Below, in pieces: positions 26,687 through 35,981 of a stretch of DNA of 64,000 bases; position 1 is the stretch's first letter; every line of letters starts with the position of its first letter. Under the pieces are notes generated by a model, which saw only the letters and a list, made by a program, of their open reading frames with translations, was not told the DNA's origin and made no database searches. Where the stretch lies: NCBI GenBank assembly GCA_016705475.1, contig JADIYD010000014.1:248001-312000 (forward strand), in the 5' to 3' direction. The DNA is from Betaproteobacteria bacterium. Its GTDB lineage: Bacteria > Pseudomonadota > Gammaproteobacteria > Burkholderiales > Rhodocyclaceae. Both the position numbers and the translations under genes were made by a program.

Positions 26687-27739
26687 TCAGATCTGCGGCA
26701 TTTCTTCATCGCGGAAGCGCTGACGAACTTCCAGCACATGCTCCCAACCGGCAAGGAAGGCCTCGACGCACATCGGATCAAAATGCTTGCCGCGTCCATC
26801 TTCAAGGAACTTGCAGGCAGCATCGAGATCCCAGGCCCGCTTGTAGGGGCGCTCTGAAGTCAGCGCATCGAACACGTCGGCCACGGCGACGATTCGGCCA
26901 AAGAGCGGAATCTGGTGCCCTTTCAGCCCGTGCGGATAGCCAGTTCCATCATATTTTTCATGGTGAGAAATCGCCACCTCTGCCCCGGCCTTCATGATCT
27001 CCGAACGGCTGTCCTTGAGCAGTTCATGGCCGATCTTCGCATGCCCCTTCATCACCTCGAACTCTTCATGCGTCAGCTTGCCCGGCTTGAGCAGGATGTA
27101 GTCGGGAATACCGATCTTGCCCACATCGTGCATCGGTGCCGCTTCGAGGATGAGCTTCTGCTGCGGAATGCTCAAACCGAGGCCCAGCGCGATGATCTGC
27201 GAGTAATGCGCCATGCGCTGGATGTGAGCACCGGTTTCCGGGTCACGAAACTCGGCTGCCCGCGAGATGCGGAAAATCAGTTTCTTCTCGCGATCGCGGA
27301 TTTCCGTCGTACGCTCCTCGACCAGCGCCGACAAATGCTCGGCGCGGTCGGCCAGAAATTTCTGGCCGGTACGTAACGACAGCATGTTGCGGGCCCGTGC
27401 TGAAAACTCGACACGATCGATCGGCTTGGTCAGGAAATCGTTGGCACCGCCGAGCAAGGCTTCGTAACGAACGTCCTTCTGGTCGTTGGCGGTGATCATC
27501 AGCACCGGTATTTCATTCCGACCATGCAATGCGCGGAAGGCGCTGATGAACTTCAAACCATCCATGTCCGGCATCATGTAATCGACGATAACCAGATCCG
27601 GTACATTGCTGCGGCACCACTCGAGCGCATTCAGGGGATTGTCGAACAAGGTTGGACTGCAATCGCCCAGTTTCAACACCAACGCCTTGATCAGCGTCAG
27701 ATTGATGTCACTGTCATCAATAATCAGGACGTTATGCAT
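26687..27739 (-). CDS. response regulator with HD-GYP c-di-GMP phosphodiesterase domain (RpfG-like)
   Basis: 350 residues. Receiver domain with IIDDSD, LVIVDYMMPDMDG (phospho-Asp about 54) and TKPIDRVEFSAR, a short coiled linker, then HD-GYP: APMHDVGKIGIPDYILLKPG, EVAISHHEKYDGTGYPHGLKG, VAVADVFDALTS. All metal and GYP residues are kept, so c-di-GMP hydrolysis is expected. Followed on the same strand by the Hpt gene after about 55 bases. Confidence 0.9.
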   Translation of the reverse strand: MHNVLIIDDSDINLTLIKALVLKLGDCSPTLFDNPLNALEWCRSNVPDLVIVDYMMPDMDGLKFISAFRALHGRNEIPVLMITANDQKDVRYEALLGGANDFLTKPIDRVEFSARARNMLSLRTGQKFLADRAEHLSALVEERTTEIRDREKKLIFRISRAAEFRDPETGAHIQRMAHYSQIIALGLGLSIPQQKLILEAAPMHDVGKIGIPDYILLKPGKLTHEEFEVMKGHAKIGHELLKDSRSEIMKAGAEVAISHHEKYDGTGYPHGLKGHQIPLFGRIVAVADVFDALTSERPYKRAWDLDAACKFLEDGRGKHFDPMCVEAFLAGWEHVLEVRQRFRDEEMPQI

Positions 27740-27791
27740 GTACTCCCTTGCTTGCAGGTTAGTTGTTTAACGCAGTATATAATGCCCCGCC

Positions 27792-28400
27792 ATGAAACTG
27801 CTCTTCGACCTCTTCCCCGTCATCCTCTTTTTCGCCACCTTCAAATATGCGGAAAAGAGCCCTGAACTTGCAGCCAGCTGGATGGGCTCGCTACTTGGTT
27901 TCGTCCCCGACGACATCAAGCTGGCGCCGATCCTCCTGGCTACTGTCGTCGTCATCGCCGCGACCATCGCCCAGATCATCTGGGTGCACTTCCGTCACGG
28001 CAAGGTAGACAAAATGCTCTGGGTCAGCCTGGTGCTCGTTGTCGTTTTCGGCGGCATGACACTGGCCTTCCAGAACGAAGCCTTCATCAAGTGGAAGCCG
28101 ACTATTCTGTACTGGGTTTTCGCTGGCAGCATGGCATTCAGCGCCTTTGTCTTCAAGAAAAACGCCATCAGGGCCATGCTCGGCGAGCAACTTACTTTGC
28201 CCGAGCCGGTCTGGGCCAAGGTCAATCTGTCGTGGATCGCCTTTTTCCTGGTTATGGGCGCACTGAACCTGATCATCGCCTTCAATTTCTCGACCGATAC
28301 CTGGGTCAATTTCAAACTGTTTGGCGGCATGGGCCTGATGCTCGTTTTCGTGCTCGGTCAGGGCATGCTGCTTTCAAAATATGTTGAGGAAGAAAAGTAA
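27792..28400 (+). CDS. yciB: inner-membrane septation protein A (YciB/IspZ)
   Basis: 202 residues with five or six membrane segments; conserved FDLFPVILFF, WKPTILYW and NFKLFG. YciB supports cell-envelope and septation processes in the inner membrane. A -10-like TATAAT (27778-27783) lies just upstream. The stop overlaps the yciI start (TAATG), a yciB-yciI-bolA order common in betaproteobacteria. Confidence 0.92.
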   Translation: MKLLFDLFPVILFFATFKYAEKSPELAASWMGSLLGFVPDDIKLAPILLATVVVIAATIAQIIWVHFRHGKVDKMLWVSLVLVVVFGGMTLAFQNEAFIKWKPTILYWVFAGSMAFSAFVFKKNAIRAMLGEQLTLPEPVWAKVNLSWIAFFLVMGALNLIIAFNFSTDTWVNFKLFGGMGLMLVFVLGQGMLLSKYVEEEK

Positions 28401-28702
28401 TGCTCTACGCCATCATCGCTGAAGACAAGGCCGGTACGCTGGACAAGCGCCTGGCTGCCCGCCCTGCCCACGTCGAGCGCCTGCTGGCGCTGCAAGCGGA
28501 GGGCCGCCTTATCCTGGCCGGTCCCTGCCCGGCCATCGACTCGCCCGATCCCGGCCCGGCCGGCTTCACAGGCAGCATCATCATTGCCGAATTCGCTTCG
28601 CTTGAGGCGGCGCGCACCTGGGCCGATGCCGACCCCTACATCGCCGCCGGCGTCTATGACAAGGTCGTTATCAAGCCATTCAAGAAGGCGTTGCCGGCGT
28701 GA
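28400..28702 (+). CDS. yciI: YciI family protein
   Basis: 100 residues, single YCII domain (MLYAIIAEDKAGTLDKRLAARPAHVERL; conserved R-x-HV and the DPY of ADADPYIAAG). A ferredoxin-like fold with a possible active-site His/Asp pair; function not established. Coupled to yciB (1-base overlap) and to the bolA-like gene (GTGA overlap). Confidence 0.9.
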   Translation: MLYAIIAEDKAGTLDKRLAARPAHVERLLALQAEGRLILAGPCPAIDSPDPGPAGFTGSIIIAEFASLEAARTWADADPYIAAGVYDKVVIKPFKKALPA

Positions 28703-28965
28703 GTGCCGACACCATCGAATTGCTGCGCCAGCGCCTCGCCGTGCTGCAACCGGACTCCATCGACATCGTCGACGATTCGCATCGCCACGCCGGCCATGCC
28801 GGTGCCCGCGATGGCGGCCACTACCAGTTACAAATTGTTGCACAGGCTTTTGCCGGTAAAAGTACCATTGCCCGTCATCGCATGATTTATGATGCCGCAG
28901 GTGATTTGATGCGTGGCAAAATTCATGCGCTCAGCATCCAAGCCGAAGTACCCGGCGACCACTAA
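28699..28965 (+). CDS. BolA family protein
   Basis: 88 residues from GTG 28699. BolA fold with DDSHRHAGHAG and the conserved FAGKSTIARHRMIYDA segment; the late His of GKIHALSIQA is the likely ligand shared with monothiol glutaredoxin. BolA proteins act in Fe-S trafficking and stress morphology. Overlaps yciI and lies 33 bases before the parvulin gene. Confidence 0.9.
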   Translation: MSADTIELLRQRLAVLQPDSIDIVDDSHRHAGHAGARDGGHYQLQIVAQAFAGKSTIARHRMIYDAAGDLMRGKIHALSIQAEVPGDH

Positions 28966-28998
28966 TTTTTTGACATTCCCTTAACCAAGGATAGATAC

Positions 28999-29790
28999 AT
29001 GCTCAAGCTCTCCCGTCTGGCCGCTCTGCTGATTGCCGGCGCCATCGTTTCCGCCCCGGCTCTTGCTGCCGAAAAGGGCAAGGCTTTCGCCACCGTCAAC
29101 GGTCAGCCGATTTCCCAATCCGTTTATAACGCCTTCGTTGCCGAACAAAAGGCCCAGGGCGCCCCGGACTCCCCTGAACTGCAAAACGCCGTCAAGGAAG
29201 AACTGGTCCGTCGCGAGATCCTCGCTCAGGAAGCCAAGAAAAAAGGCCTCGACAAGAGCGCCAACATTCAGGGCCAGATCGAACTCGCCAAGCAGGCCGT
29301 GCTGATCCGCGCTTACCTGTCTGAATACGTCAAGGCCAACCCGATCAGCGATGCCCAGCTCAAGGCTGAGTACGAACTGATCAAGACCAACCTCGGCTCC
29401 ACCGAATACAAGGCCCGCCACGTGCTGGTCGAGAAGGAAGACGAAGCCAAGGCCATCATCGCCAAGCTGGAAAAGGGCGAGAAGTTCTCCGAACTGGCCA
29501 AGGCCTCGAAGGATCCCGGCTCCAAGGACAAGGGTGGCGAACTCGGCTGGAGCTCGCCGAATGCCTACGTCAAGCCGTTCGGCGAGGCACTGGGCAAGCT
29601 CAAGAAGGGCGAGTACACCAAAGCCCCCGTCAAGTCCGACTTCGGCTACCACGTTATCCAGCTTGATGATTCCCGCCCGATGACCCCGCCGCCGTTCGAT
29701 CAGGTCAAGCCGCAGCTGCAGCAGCGCGCCGGCCAGCAACAGGTTGAAACTCTGGTCAAGGAACTGCGCGGCAAGGCCAAGGTCGACTAA
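28999..29790 (+). CDS. periplasmic parvulin-type peptidyl-prolyl isomerase
   Basis: 263 residues with signal peptide (about 1-23, APALAAEKG). SurA-like N-terminal helical part (TVNGQPISQSVYNAFV), then one parvulin domain: YKARHVLVEKEDEA, SKDPGSKDKGGELGW, FGYHVIQLDDSRP. It assists folding of exported or outer-membrane proteins. Length and a single parvulin domain fit the PpiC-like foldases common next to yciB in this group. A strong terminator follows. Confidence 0.88.
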   Translation: MLKLSRLAALLIAGAIVSAPALAAEKGKAFATVNGQPISQSVYNAFVAEQKAQGAPDSPELQNAVKEELVRREILAQEAKKKGLDKSANIQGQIELAKQAVLIRAYLSEYVKANPISDAQLKAEYELIKTNLGSTEYKARHVLVEKEDEAKAIIAKLEKGEKFSELAKASKDPGSKDKGGELGWSSPNAYVKPFGEALGKLKKGEYTKAPVKSDFGYHVIQLDDSRPMTPPPFDQVKPQLQQRAGQQQVETLVKELRGKAKVD

Positions 29791-29809
29791 ACCTTCGCCG
29801 AAATGCGAG

Positions 29810-29838
29810 AATGCCCACCCTGCGGTGGGCATTTTTGT
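29810..29838 (+). terminator. terminator after the parvulin gene
   Basis: A 10-bp stem AATGCCCACC/GGTGGGCATT with a 4-base loop, followed by TTTGTTT. It ends the yciB-yciI-bolA-parvulin unit and lies 15 bases before the GTG of the next gene. Confidence 0.85.
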
Positions 29839-29853
29839 TTGTGGGAGACGAGT

Positions 29854-31170
29854 GTGTTCAACAGCCTGAAAAAACTGTTCAGCGGCAAACCCGAGCATGC
29901 TGGCACCCCCGCGTCCAAGGCCATGCAATCGACAGCGGAAAACACGCAGTTTCTTCGCCGCGAAGCGGTTTTTGACCGTAACAATCGTCTTTCCGGCCAC
30001 CTCTTCACCCTGCACGAATCGACGGCACTGGCCGACGCTGACGATGCCCGCCAGCGCAGCCTGGACGAAACCCTGCTCGCTACGCTGAACACCAGTGCCG
30101 ACGCCTGGAATACCAGCCACGCCTTCATCCCGCTCAGTTCTGCGAGCCTCGACCTTCCTGCGGTCGACCGCCTGAAAACCTCGAATATCGTGCTGCTTCT
30201 CCAGTTGGCTGCCGATACCGAAGCGGATATTGTGTGCGAAGCCATCGACCGGCTGCATGAGCGCGGCATTCAGGTCGGTGTCTTCCGTCAGCCGAAGAAC
30301 CCTGCTTTTGCCAGGGTGATCCATCTGGCCGACTATGCGGCCATCGACATCGGCGCCAACGAGGCAGACACCGCCCGCGACTTTTCTGCTGCGGTACGGG
30401 CCAGTGCGCTGGAACGCCCCATCAAGCTGCTGGCCTGCAACGTCGAAACGATTGACGACCTGCGCTTTTGCCAGCAGTGGCATTTCGACAATTTCCACGG
30501 AAAATTCGCCAGCTCGGATCTGGCGCCGCGAGCCGACAACAGCAGCGACCCGCACAAGGCCCTGCTCCTCAACATCATGCGTCTGGTCCAGGGCGATGCA
30601 GAGACCGCCGAGATCGCCGCTGCCATGAAGCAGGACCCGCTGCTCAGCTTCCGTATCCTGCGCTACCTCAATTCGCCAGCCCTCGGCCTGAGCAATCGCA
30701 TCGACTCGCTATCCCAGGCGCTGGTCATTCTCGGTCGCCAGCGCATGACCCGCTGGCTTTCAGTGCTACTTTTTTCAGTGCGCGAACCGCACTTCGGCGA
30801 CTGGTTGCTGGTTGAAAACGCTCTGACCCGGGGCCGGCTCATGGAAGTGCTCGGCGAGCAGTCGATGCCCGGCGTGGCGCATGACCCGCTGTTCCTGACC
30901 GGTATCTTTTCCTGCCTCGGTGAACTGTTGCACCGGCCACTGGCCGACACGCTCAGCGAGATGCTGCTGGCCGACGACATCAAGAACGCGCTCCTCGACC
31001 ACAGCGGCCCTTATGCACCGCTGCTGGCGGTTGCCGAGGCAAGTGAGGACTTCGATCTGCCACGCATGAAGGAGACCGCGCTGGCAGCAGGCGTCGCGCC
31101 GGAAACGGTCAACAATGCCCTGCTCGCCGCCACGGCCTGGGCCAGCGAAGTGACCGAATACTGGGAATAG
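29854..31170 (+). CDS. HDOD-domain protein with degenerate EAL domain (YuxH-like)
   Basis: 438 residues from GTG 29854, which has GGGAGA upstream; the longer open frame upstream passes through the terminator hairpin and is not used. The N-terminal half has the EAL-type layout (FLRREAVFDRNNRLSGHLF, LLQLAADTE, FASSDLAPR) but lacks the EAL and metal-binding acidic residues, so no phosphodiesterase activity is expected. The C-terminal HDOD domain (LSFRILRYLNSPALGL, SLSQALVILGRQRMTRWL) is typical of signalling scaffold proteins. Confidence 0.82.
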   Translation: MFNSLKKLFSGKPEHAGTPASKAMQSTAENTQFLRREAVFDRNNRLSGHLFTLHESTALADADDARQRSLDETLLATLNTSADAWNTSHAFIPLSSASLDLPAVDRLKTSNIVLLLQLAADTEADIVCEAIDRLHERGIQVGVFRQPKNPAFARVIHLADYAAIDIGANEADTARDFSAAVRASALERPIKLLACNVETIDDLRFCQQWHFDNFHGKFASSDLAPRADNSSDPHKALLLNIMRLVQGDAETAEIAAAMKQDPLLSFRILRYLNSPALGLSNRIDSLSQALVILGRQRMTRWLSVLLFSVREPHFGDWLLVENALTRGRLMEVLGEQSMPGVAHDPLFLTGIFSCLGELLHRPLADTLSEMLLADDIKNALLDHSGPYAPLLAVAEASEDFDLPRMKETALAAGVAPETVNNALLAATAWASEVTEYWE

Positions 31171-31250
31171 GCCGCTCAGTCCGATTTTTCGACTGAAAAC
31201 TTGATGCAGGTTGATGCCGCTTCGCGCCGGTGGTGGCTAAATCCGCTGCA

Positions 31251-32477
31251 ATGGCCATTCGTCTCCTTTTCGCCGCCCTCTGCCTGAGCCTGCTGCTGTC
31301 TGCCCACGCCGACCAGCCCCTGCAGGCCTGGATCGACACAGCATTGCCGGGCACCGTCCTGCGTCTGCCACCCGGCACCTACAGCGGCCCGGCCAGCATC
31401 ACCAAACCCCTGACCCTGGAAGGCAATGGCAAGGTCGTTGTTGATGGTGGCGGCAAGGGAACCGTGCTGACCATCAAGGCCGACAAGGTCACCATTCGCG
31501 GCCTGACCCTGCGCGGCAGCGGCGATTCGCACGACGCCATCGATGGCGCCATCATGGTGGCAGAAGGTAACGGATTGCTCATCGAGAACAACGTGATCGA
31601 GGATGTGCTGTTCGGCATTTCACTGCACCGGACTACCGACAGCGTCATTCGCCACAACCGCATCCGCTCGCGCGGCGCCAGTTCGGCGGACCGGGGCGAT
31701 GGCCTTCGCCTGTGGTACAGCATGGGCAACCGCATCGAGAACAATGACATCGCCCAGATTCGGGACATCACGGTGAGCAATTCGCCGCACAACCGCTACA
31801 CCGGCAACACCATCCGCGACAGCCGGCGCGCCTTCAATTTCCTTTTTTCGCACCGAAGCCTGGTCGAGCGCAACATTCTGGAAAAGAACTCGACCGGCAT
31901 CATTGCCCTCAACTCGAACGGCCTCATCATCCGTGGCAACCGCATCCTGCACGCGATGGACGCCTCGGGTGCCGGCATCGCCCTCAAGGAAACATCTGCT
32001 GCGCTCGTTGTCGACAATGAGATCGTGCACTGCGCCCACGGCATCATGGCCGACTCGCCGATGGACGCCATCAACCGCATCGTTTTCATCAACAACGTGA
32101 TCGCCCACAACATCACCGGCGTCTACTTCTACGGCGCCAAGGGCGGCCACATCGCCATCAACAACACCTTCCGCAGCAACCTGTGGCCAGTCACCATCAT
32201 CGGCGATGGCGACCCGATGAACGATACCTGGTGGGGCAACACCTGGGACACCTACGAGGGGTTCGATCTTGATGGCGACGGCTTCGGCGACAGGCCACAC
32301 GAGCTGCACGCCTACGCCGACCGGATCTGGCTGGAGACGCCGAAGGCGACCTTTTTCCGCAACTCGCCGGTGCTTGAACTGCTCGATTTTCTCGAACGCC
32401 TGGCGCCCTTCTCGGCGCCTACCCTGATCCTGCGCGACACAGCGCCGCGCATGCAGCCGGCCAAAGGCTACAACTGA
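31251..32477 (+). CDS. NosD-like periplasmic beta-helix protein
   Basis: 408 residues from ATG 31251, with a signal peptide ending LLSAHA. It is a right-handed beta-helix with repeated I-x-N-x-I turns (LLIENNVIEDVLFGISLH, NRIENNDIAQIRD, IIRGNRILHA). The close match in layout is NosD, which helps assemble the copper site of nitrous oxide reductase. No other nos gene is visible, so the assignment to N2O respiration is uncertain; it may serve another periplasmic copper or polysaccharide process. The 3' end overlaps cysB by 10 bases. Confidence 0.68.
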   Translation: MAIRLLFAALCLSLLLSAHADQPLQAWIDTALPGTVLRLPPGTYSGPASITKPLTLEGNGKVVVDGGGKGTVLTIKADKVTIRGLTLRGSGDSHDAIDGAIMVAEGNGLLIENNVIEDVLFGISLHRTTDSVIRHNRIRSRGASSADRGDGLRLWYSMGNRIENNDIAQIRDITVSNSPHNRYTGNTIRDSRRAFNFLFSHRSLVERNILEKNSTGIIALNSNGLIIRGNRILHAMDASGAGIALKETSAALVVDNEIVHCAHGIMADSPMDAINRIVFINNVIAHNITGVYFYGAKGGHIAINNTFRSNLWPVTIIGDGDPMNDTWWGNTWDTYEGFDLDGDGFGDRPHELHAYADRIWLETPKATFFRNSPVLELLDFLERLAPFSAPTLILRDTAPRMQPAKGYN

Positions 32478-33409
32478 TATTCGTCGCCGCCGCCCTGCAT
32501 GGCCATTTCGACCACTCTCCTCGACAAATGCGGGGCGAACAGGGTGATCAGATCGTAGTCGTAGCGGCGGAGATAGCTGCCACGACGCAAGGCCAGTCGG
32601 GTCGTGTTCGACTCGAAGAGGTGCGCCGCATCGATAGCGACGAGTCCCGTGTCGCGCTGGGCATCGAAAGCCAGCGCCGAAATGATGCCCAACCCGAGGC
32701 CGAGGCTGACGTAGGTCTTGATCACGTCGGCATCCAGGGCAGTCAGTGCGACATTGGGCTGCGCGCCGATGCGCTCGAACGCCCGGTTGATGCGTGACCG
32801 GCCGGTAAATGCCGTGTCGTAGGTAATGAGCGGCCATTTCGCCAGTTCATTCAGCGACAGGGGCTGCGATGTCAGGATCGGGTGGCCCTCTGGGGCGATC
32901 ACGCAGTGCGTCCATTGGCGGACCGGCAGCGTGATCAATTGGGGATACTGGTCGAGCGACTCGGTGGCGATGCCAATATCCGCGTCGCCGGCGACCACCC
33001 ATTCGGCGATCTGGACAGGGCTGCCCTGATGCATTTCGAGTTTGACGTCAGGATGCTGGGCGACAAAATCACGGACGACAACCGGCAATGCATAGCGTGC
33101 TTGCGTATGGGTTGCCGCCAGGACGAGGCGACCGGTGCTGCCGGTGGCGAATTCGCTGCTCGCCCGCTTGAGGTTTTCCGCCTCGCGCAAGATGCGTTCG
33201 GCAATGGCCAGCACCGCCTTGCCCGGCTCGGTCACCCCGGTAAATCGCTTGCCGCTGCGCTCGAAGATGGCGATGCCGAGTTCGTCCTCCAGCAGCTTGA
33301 CCTGCTTGGAGATGCCGGGCTGCGAGGTGTAGAGCGATTCCGCTGCCTCGGAGACATTGAGTCCCTGACGCTGAATTTCGACGATGTACCGCAACTGCTG
33401 GAGTTTCAT
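32468..33409 (-). CDS. cysB: CysB-family LysR regulator
   Basis: 313 residues. N-terminal helix-turn-helix (VSEAAESLYTSQPGISKQVKLLEDELG) and the CysB-type effector domain (TGRLVLAATHTQARYALP, LPVRQWTHCVIAPEGHP). CysB activates sulfate assimilation when O-acetylserine accumulates. It is divergent from TauE-cysI-DUF934-cysH, its likely target. Confidence 0.92.
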   Translation of the reverse strand: MKLQQLRYIVEIQRQGLNVSEAAESLYTSQPGISKQVKLLEDELGIAIFERSGKRFTGVTEPGKAVLAIAERILREAENLKRASSEFATGSTGRLVLAATHTQARYALPVVVRDFVAQHPDVKLEMHQGSPVQIAEWVVAGDADIGIATESLDQYPQLITLPVRQWTHCVIAPEGHPILTSQPLSLNELAKWPLITYDTAFTGRSRINRAFERIGAQPNVALTALDADVIKTYVSLGLGLGIISALAFDAQRDTGLVAIDAAHLFESNTTRLALRRGSYLRRYDYDLITLFAPHLSRRVVEMAMQGGGDEYQL

Positions 33410-33482
33410 GCTGACACTTAATAACTGAACGATATAACAATCTAACTCAATATTCTTTTTGATTCAATTATCCGCGGTTAAC
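33410..33482. promoter_or_regulatory. divergent cysB / cys operon promoter region
   Basis: A 73-base AT-rich gap between the cysB start and the TauE gene start. It contains a run of ATAACAATCTAACTC and TTTTTGATTCAATTATC that fits the loose, AT-rich CysB binding sites, but no precise box can be fixed. No clear Shine-Dalgarno precedes the TauE ATGs. Confidence 0.5.
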
Positions 33483-34268
33483 ATGCCTGCCATGGATTAC
33501 CTCTACACCCTTTCCGGCTTTGCCGTTGGCGCCATCGTCGGGCTGACCGGCGTTGGTGGCGGCTCGCTGATGACGCCGCTGCTGGTGCTGCTGTTCGGCG
33601 TCCCGCCCGCGACTGCCGTCGGCACTGACCTGCTCTACGCAGCGTTAACAAAGGCCGGCGGAACGGTCGCCCATGGCCGCAAAGGCCATATCGACTGGGC
33701 TGTCACCGGCCGTCTCGCCGCCGGCAGCATACCGGCCGCCGCCATCACCATATTGGTGCTCTCGCAAATGCCCAAGGGCAGCAACACCATCGGCGCAATC
33801 ATTGCCCATGGCCTCGGCTTCGCGCTGCTGCTCACGGCCATCGCCATTCTTTTCGGCCGCAAGCTGCGCGCCTATGCCGAAAAACACGACAACTCCCCGC
33901 TGCGCCAACGCTATCTGCCGGCGATTACCGTTGCCGTTGGTGCGCTGCTCGGCGTACTGGTCACCATTTCCTCAGTCGGCGCCGGTGCCCTCGGCGTTGC
34001 CGCCCTGTTTTTCCTCTACCCGAAGCTGTCGCCGGTCCGCATCGTCGGCTCCGACGTCGCCCATGCCGTGCCGCTGACGCTGGTCGCCGGCCTCGGCCAC
34101 TGGCTGCTCGGAAGTGTTGACTGGGCCCTGCTCGGCGCGCTGCTGCTTGGCTCACTGCCGGGCATCTGGATCGGCAGCCACCTTTCCGCCAAGGTGCCGG
34201 AACACATCCTGCGCCGCATCCTGGCCTCCATGCTGGTGCTGATCGGCACCAAGCTGGTTTTTGCCTGA
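33483..34268 (+). CDS. TauE/SafE-family sulfite/sulfonate-type membrane permease
   Basis: 261 residues from ATG 33483 (ATG 33492 is an alternative). About eight hydrophobic segments; the signature GAIVGLTGVGGGSLMTPLL is at the N-terminus and is repeated in degenerate form as VTISSVGAGALGVAALFF. TauE/SafE proteins move sulfite, sulfonates or other anions. Its place before cysI suggests sulfate/sulfite handling or export. 21 bases before cysI. Confidence 0.85.
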   Translation: MPAMDYLYTLSGFAVGAIVGLTGVGGGSLMTPLLVLLFGVPPATAVGTDLLYAALTKAGGTVAHGRKGHIDWAVTGRLAAGSIPAAAITILVLSQMPKGSNTIGAIIAHGLGFALLLTAIAILFGRKLRAYAEKHDNSPLRQRYLPAITVAVGALLGVLVTISSVGAGALGVAALFFLYPKLSPVRIVGSDVAHAVPLTLVAGLGHWLLGSVDWALLGALLLGSLPGIWIGSHLSAKVPEHILRRILASMLVLIGTKLVFA

Positions 34269-34289
34269 CGTTTTCCCCAAGGACGTTTC

Positions 34290-35981
34290 ATGTACAAATA
34301 CGATGCCATCGACCGCCAGCTCATCAACGAGCGCGTCGCCCAGTTCCGCGATCAGGTCAGCCGCTGGAAAGCCGGCGAACTGACCGACGACGAATTCCGC
34401 CCGCTGCGCCTGCAGAACGGACTCTACATCCAGCGCCATGCGCCGATGTTCCGCATTGCCGTGCCTTACGCCATGATGAATTCGGCCCAGTTGCGCACGC
34501 TCGGCCATGTTGCCAGCAAGTACGATCGCGGCTACGGCCACTTCACGACGCGCCACAATCTGCAGCTCAACTGGCCGAAGGTCGAGGATGTGCCGGAGAT
34601 TCTGGCCGAGCTGGCCGAAGTCGAAATGCACGCCATCCAGACCTCGGGCAACTGTCTGCGCAATATCACGACCGACCAGTTCGCCGGCGTCGCCGCCGAT
34701 GAAGTGATCGACCCGCGCCCGCTGGCCGAGATCCTCCGCCAATGGACGACCTTCCACCCGGAATTCGCCTTCCTGCCGCGCAAGTTCAAGATCGCCATCT
34801 CCGGCACCAAGGACGACCGCGCCGTGACGTGGTTCCACGATATCGGCCTGCAGTTGCAGGAGCAGAACGGTGAAACCGGTTTCCGTGTCATCGTTGGTGG
34901 CGGCCTCGGCCGGACGCCGATTCGCGGCCAGGTCGTCCGTGAGTTCCTGCCCTGGCAGCACATCCTGACCTATTGCGAAGCCATCCTGCGCGTCTATAAC
35001 CGTCAGGGCCGCCGCGACAACGCCTACAAGGCGCGCATCAAGATTCTCGTACAGGCGCTCGGCGTCGAAGCCTTCGCGCAACTGGTCGAAGACGAATGGG
35101 CCCATGGCAAGGACGGCCCGGCCACCATTACCCAAGCCGAGTTCGATCGCGTTGCCGCTCACTTCACGGCACCCGCCTACGAAACGCTCAGCGCCAGCGA
35201 TGCCGGCCTGGCCGAAAAACTGGCAACTGAAAAATCGTTCAAAAACTGGGTCGACCGCAGCACGCACCCGCACAAGGTGCCGGGCTACACCGCCGTCACG
35301 CTGTCGCTCAAAAAGCACGGCATCGCGCCGGGCGACATCACGTCCGACCAGATGGGCATCGTTGCCGACCTCGCCGACCAGTACAGTTTCGGCGAACTGC
35401 GCATCAGCCACGAGCAGAACATCATCCTGGCCGACGTCAAGCTGGCCGACCTCTACGCCCTCTGGCAAAAAGCCAAGATCGCCGGCCTCGCCACGCCGAA
35501 CACCGGCCTGCTGACCGGCATCATCTGCTGCCCGGGCGGTGATTTCTGCGACCTGGCCAACGCCAAGTCCATCCCTATCGCCAACGCCATCCAGGCTCGT
35601 TTCGACAACCTCGACTACCTGTTCGACATCGGCGAGATCGACCTCAATATCTCCGGCTGCATGAACGCCTGCGGCCACCACCACGTCGGCCACATCGGCG
35701 TGCTCGGTGTGGACAAGAACAACGACGAGTTCTACCAGGTCACGCTGGGCGGCCGCCAGGGCAATGACGCCAAGCTCGGCAAGGTCATCGGCCCGTCGTT
35801 TGCGGCCGATGAAATGCCGGATGTCGTCGACAAGATCATCAAGGTCTACATCGAAACCCGCCACCCCGACGAACGCTTCCTCGACACCTTCGACCGGATC
35901 GGCATCGACCCGTTCAAGAACCGCGTGTACGAAGGCCGCGCCCACGGCAAGGCCAAGGCAGCACAAAAGGAGGCCGCATAA
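34290..35981 (+). CDS. cysI: sulfite reductase hemoprotein (nitrite/sulfite reductase family)
   Basis: 563 residues. Two ferredoxin-like repeats and the siroheme/4Fe-4S site: Cys at about 413 and 419 (ICCPGGDFCDLA) and about 457 and 461 (SGCMNACGHHHVG), spaced as in CysI. The haem-pocket residues RHNLQL and the TSGNCLRN segment are present. It reduces sulfite to sulfide for cysteine synthesis. No NADPH flavoprotein cysJ is near; ferredoxin may be the donor, as proposed for beta-proteobacterial cysI-DUF934-cysH clusters. Its stop overlaps the DUF934 start by 1 base. Confidence 0.92.
   Translation: MYKYDAIDRQLINERVAQFRDQVSRWKAGELTDDEFRPLRLQNGLYIQRHAPMFRIAVPYAMMNSAQLRTLGHVASKYDRGYGHFTTRHNLQLNWPKVEDVPEILAELAEVEMHAIQTSGNCLRNITTDQFAGVAADEVIDPRPLAEILRQWTTFHPEFAFLPRKFKIAISGTKDDRAVTWFHDIGLQLQEQNGETGFRVIVGGGLGRTPIRGQVVREFLPWQHILTYCEAILRVYNRQGRRDNAYKARIKILVQALGVEAFAQLVEDEWAHGKDGPATITQAEFDRVAAHFTAPAYETLSASDAGLAEKLATEKSFKNWVDRSTHPHKVPGYTAVTLSLKKHGIAPGDITSDQMGIVADLADQYSFGELRISHEQNIILADVKLADLYALWQKAKIAGLATPNTGLLTGIICCPGGDFCDLANAKSIPIANAIQARFDNLDYLFDIGEIDLNISGCMNACGHHHVGHIGVLGVDKNNDEFYQVTLGGRQGNDAKLGKVIGPSFAADEMPDVVDKIIKVYIETRHPDERFLDTFDRIGIDPFKNRVYEGRAHGKAKAAQKEAA

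Noticed and set aside
27349..27374. GGCCAGAAATTTCTGGCC palindrome as an operator
   Set aside because: Lies within the HD-GYP regulator coding sequence with no nearby start; probably codon-driven.
29803..29853. upstream extension of the HDOD gene
   Set aside because: It would read through the parvulin terminator hairpin; GTG 29854 has a good ribosome-binding site.
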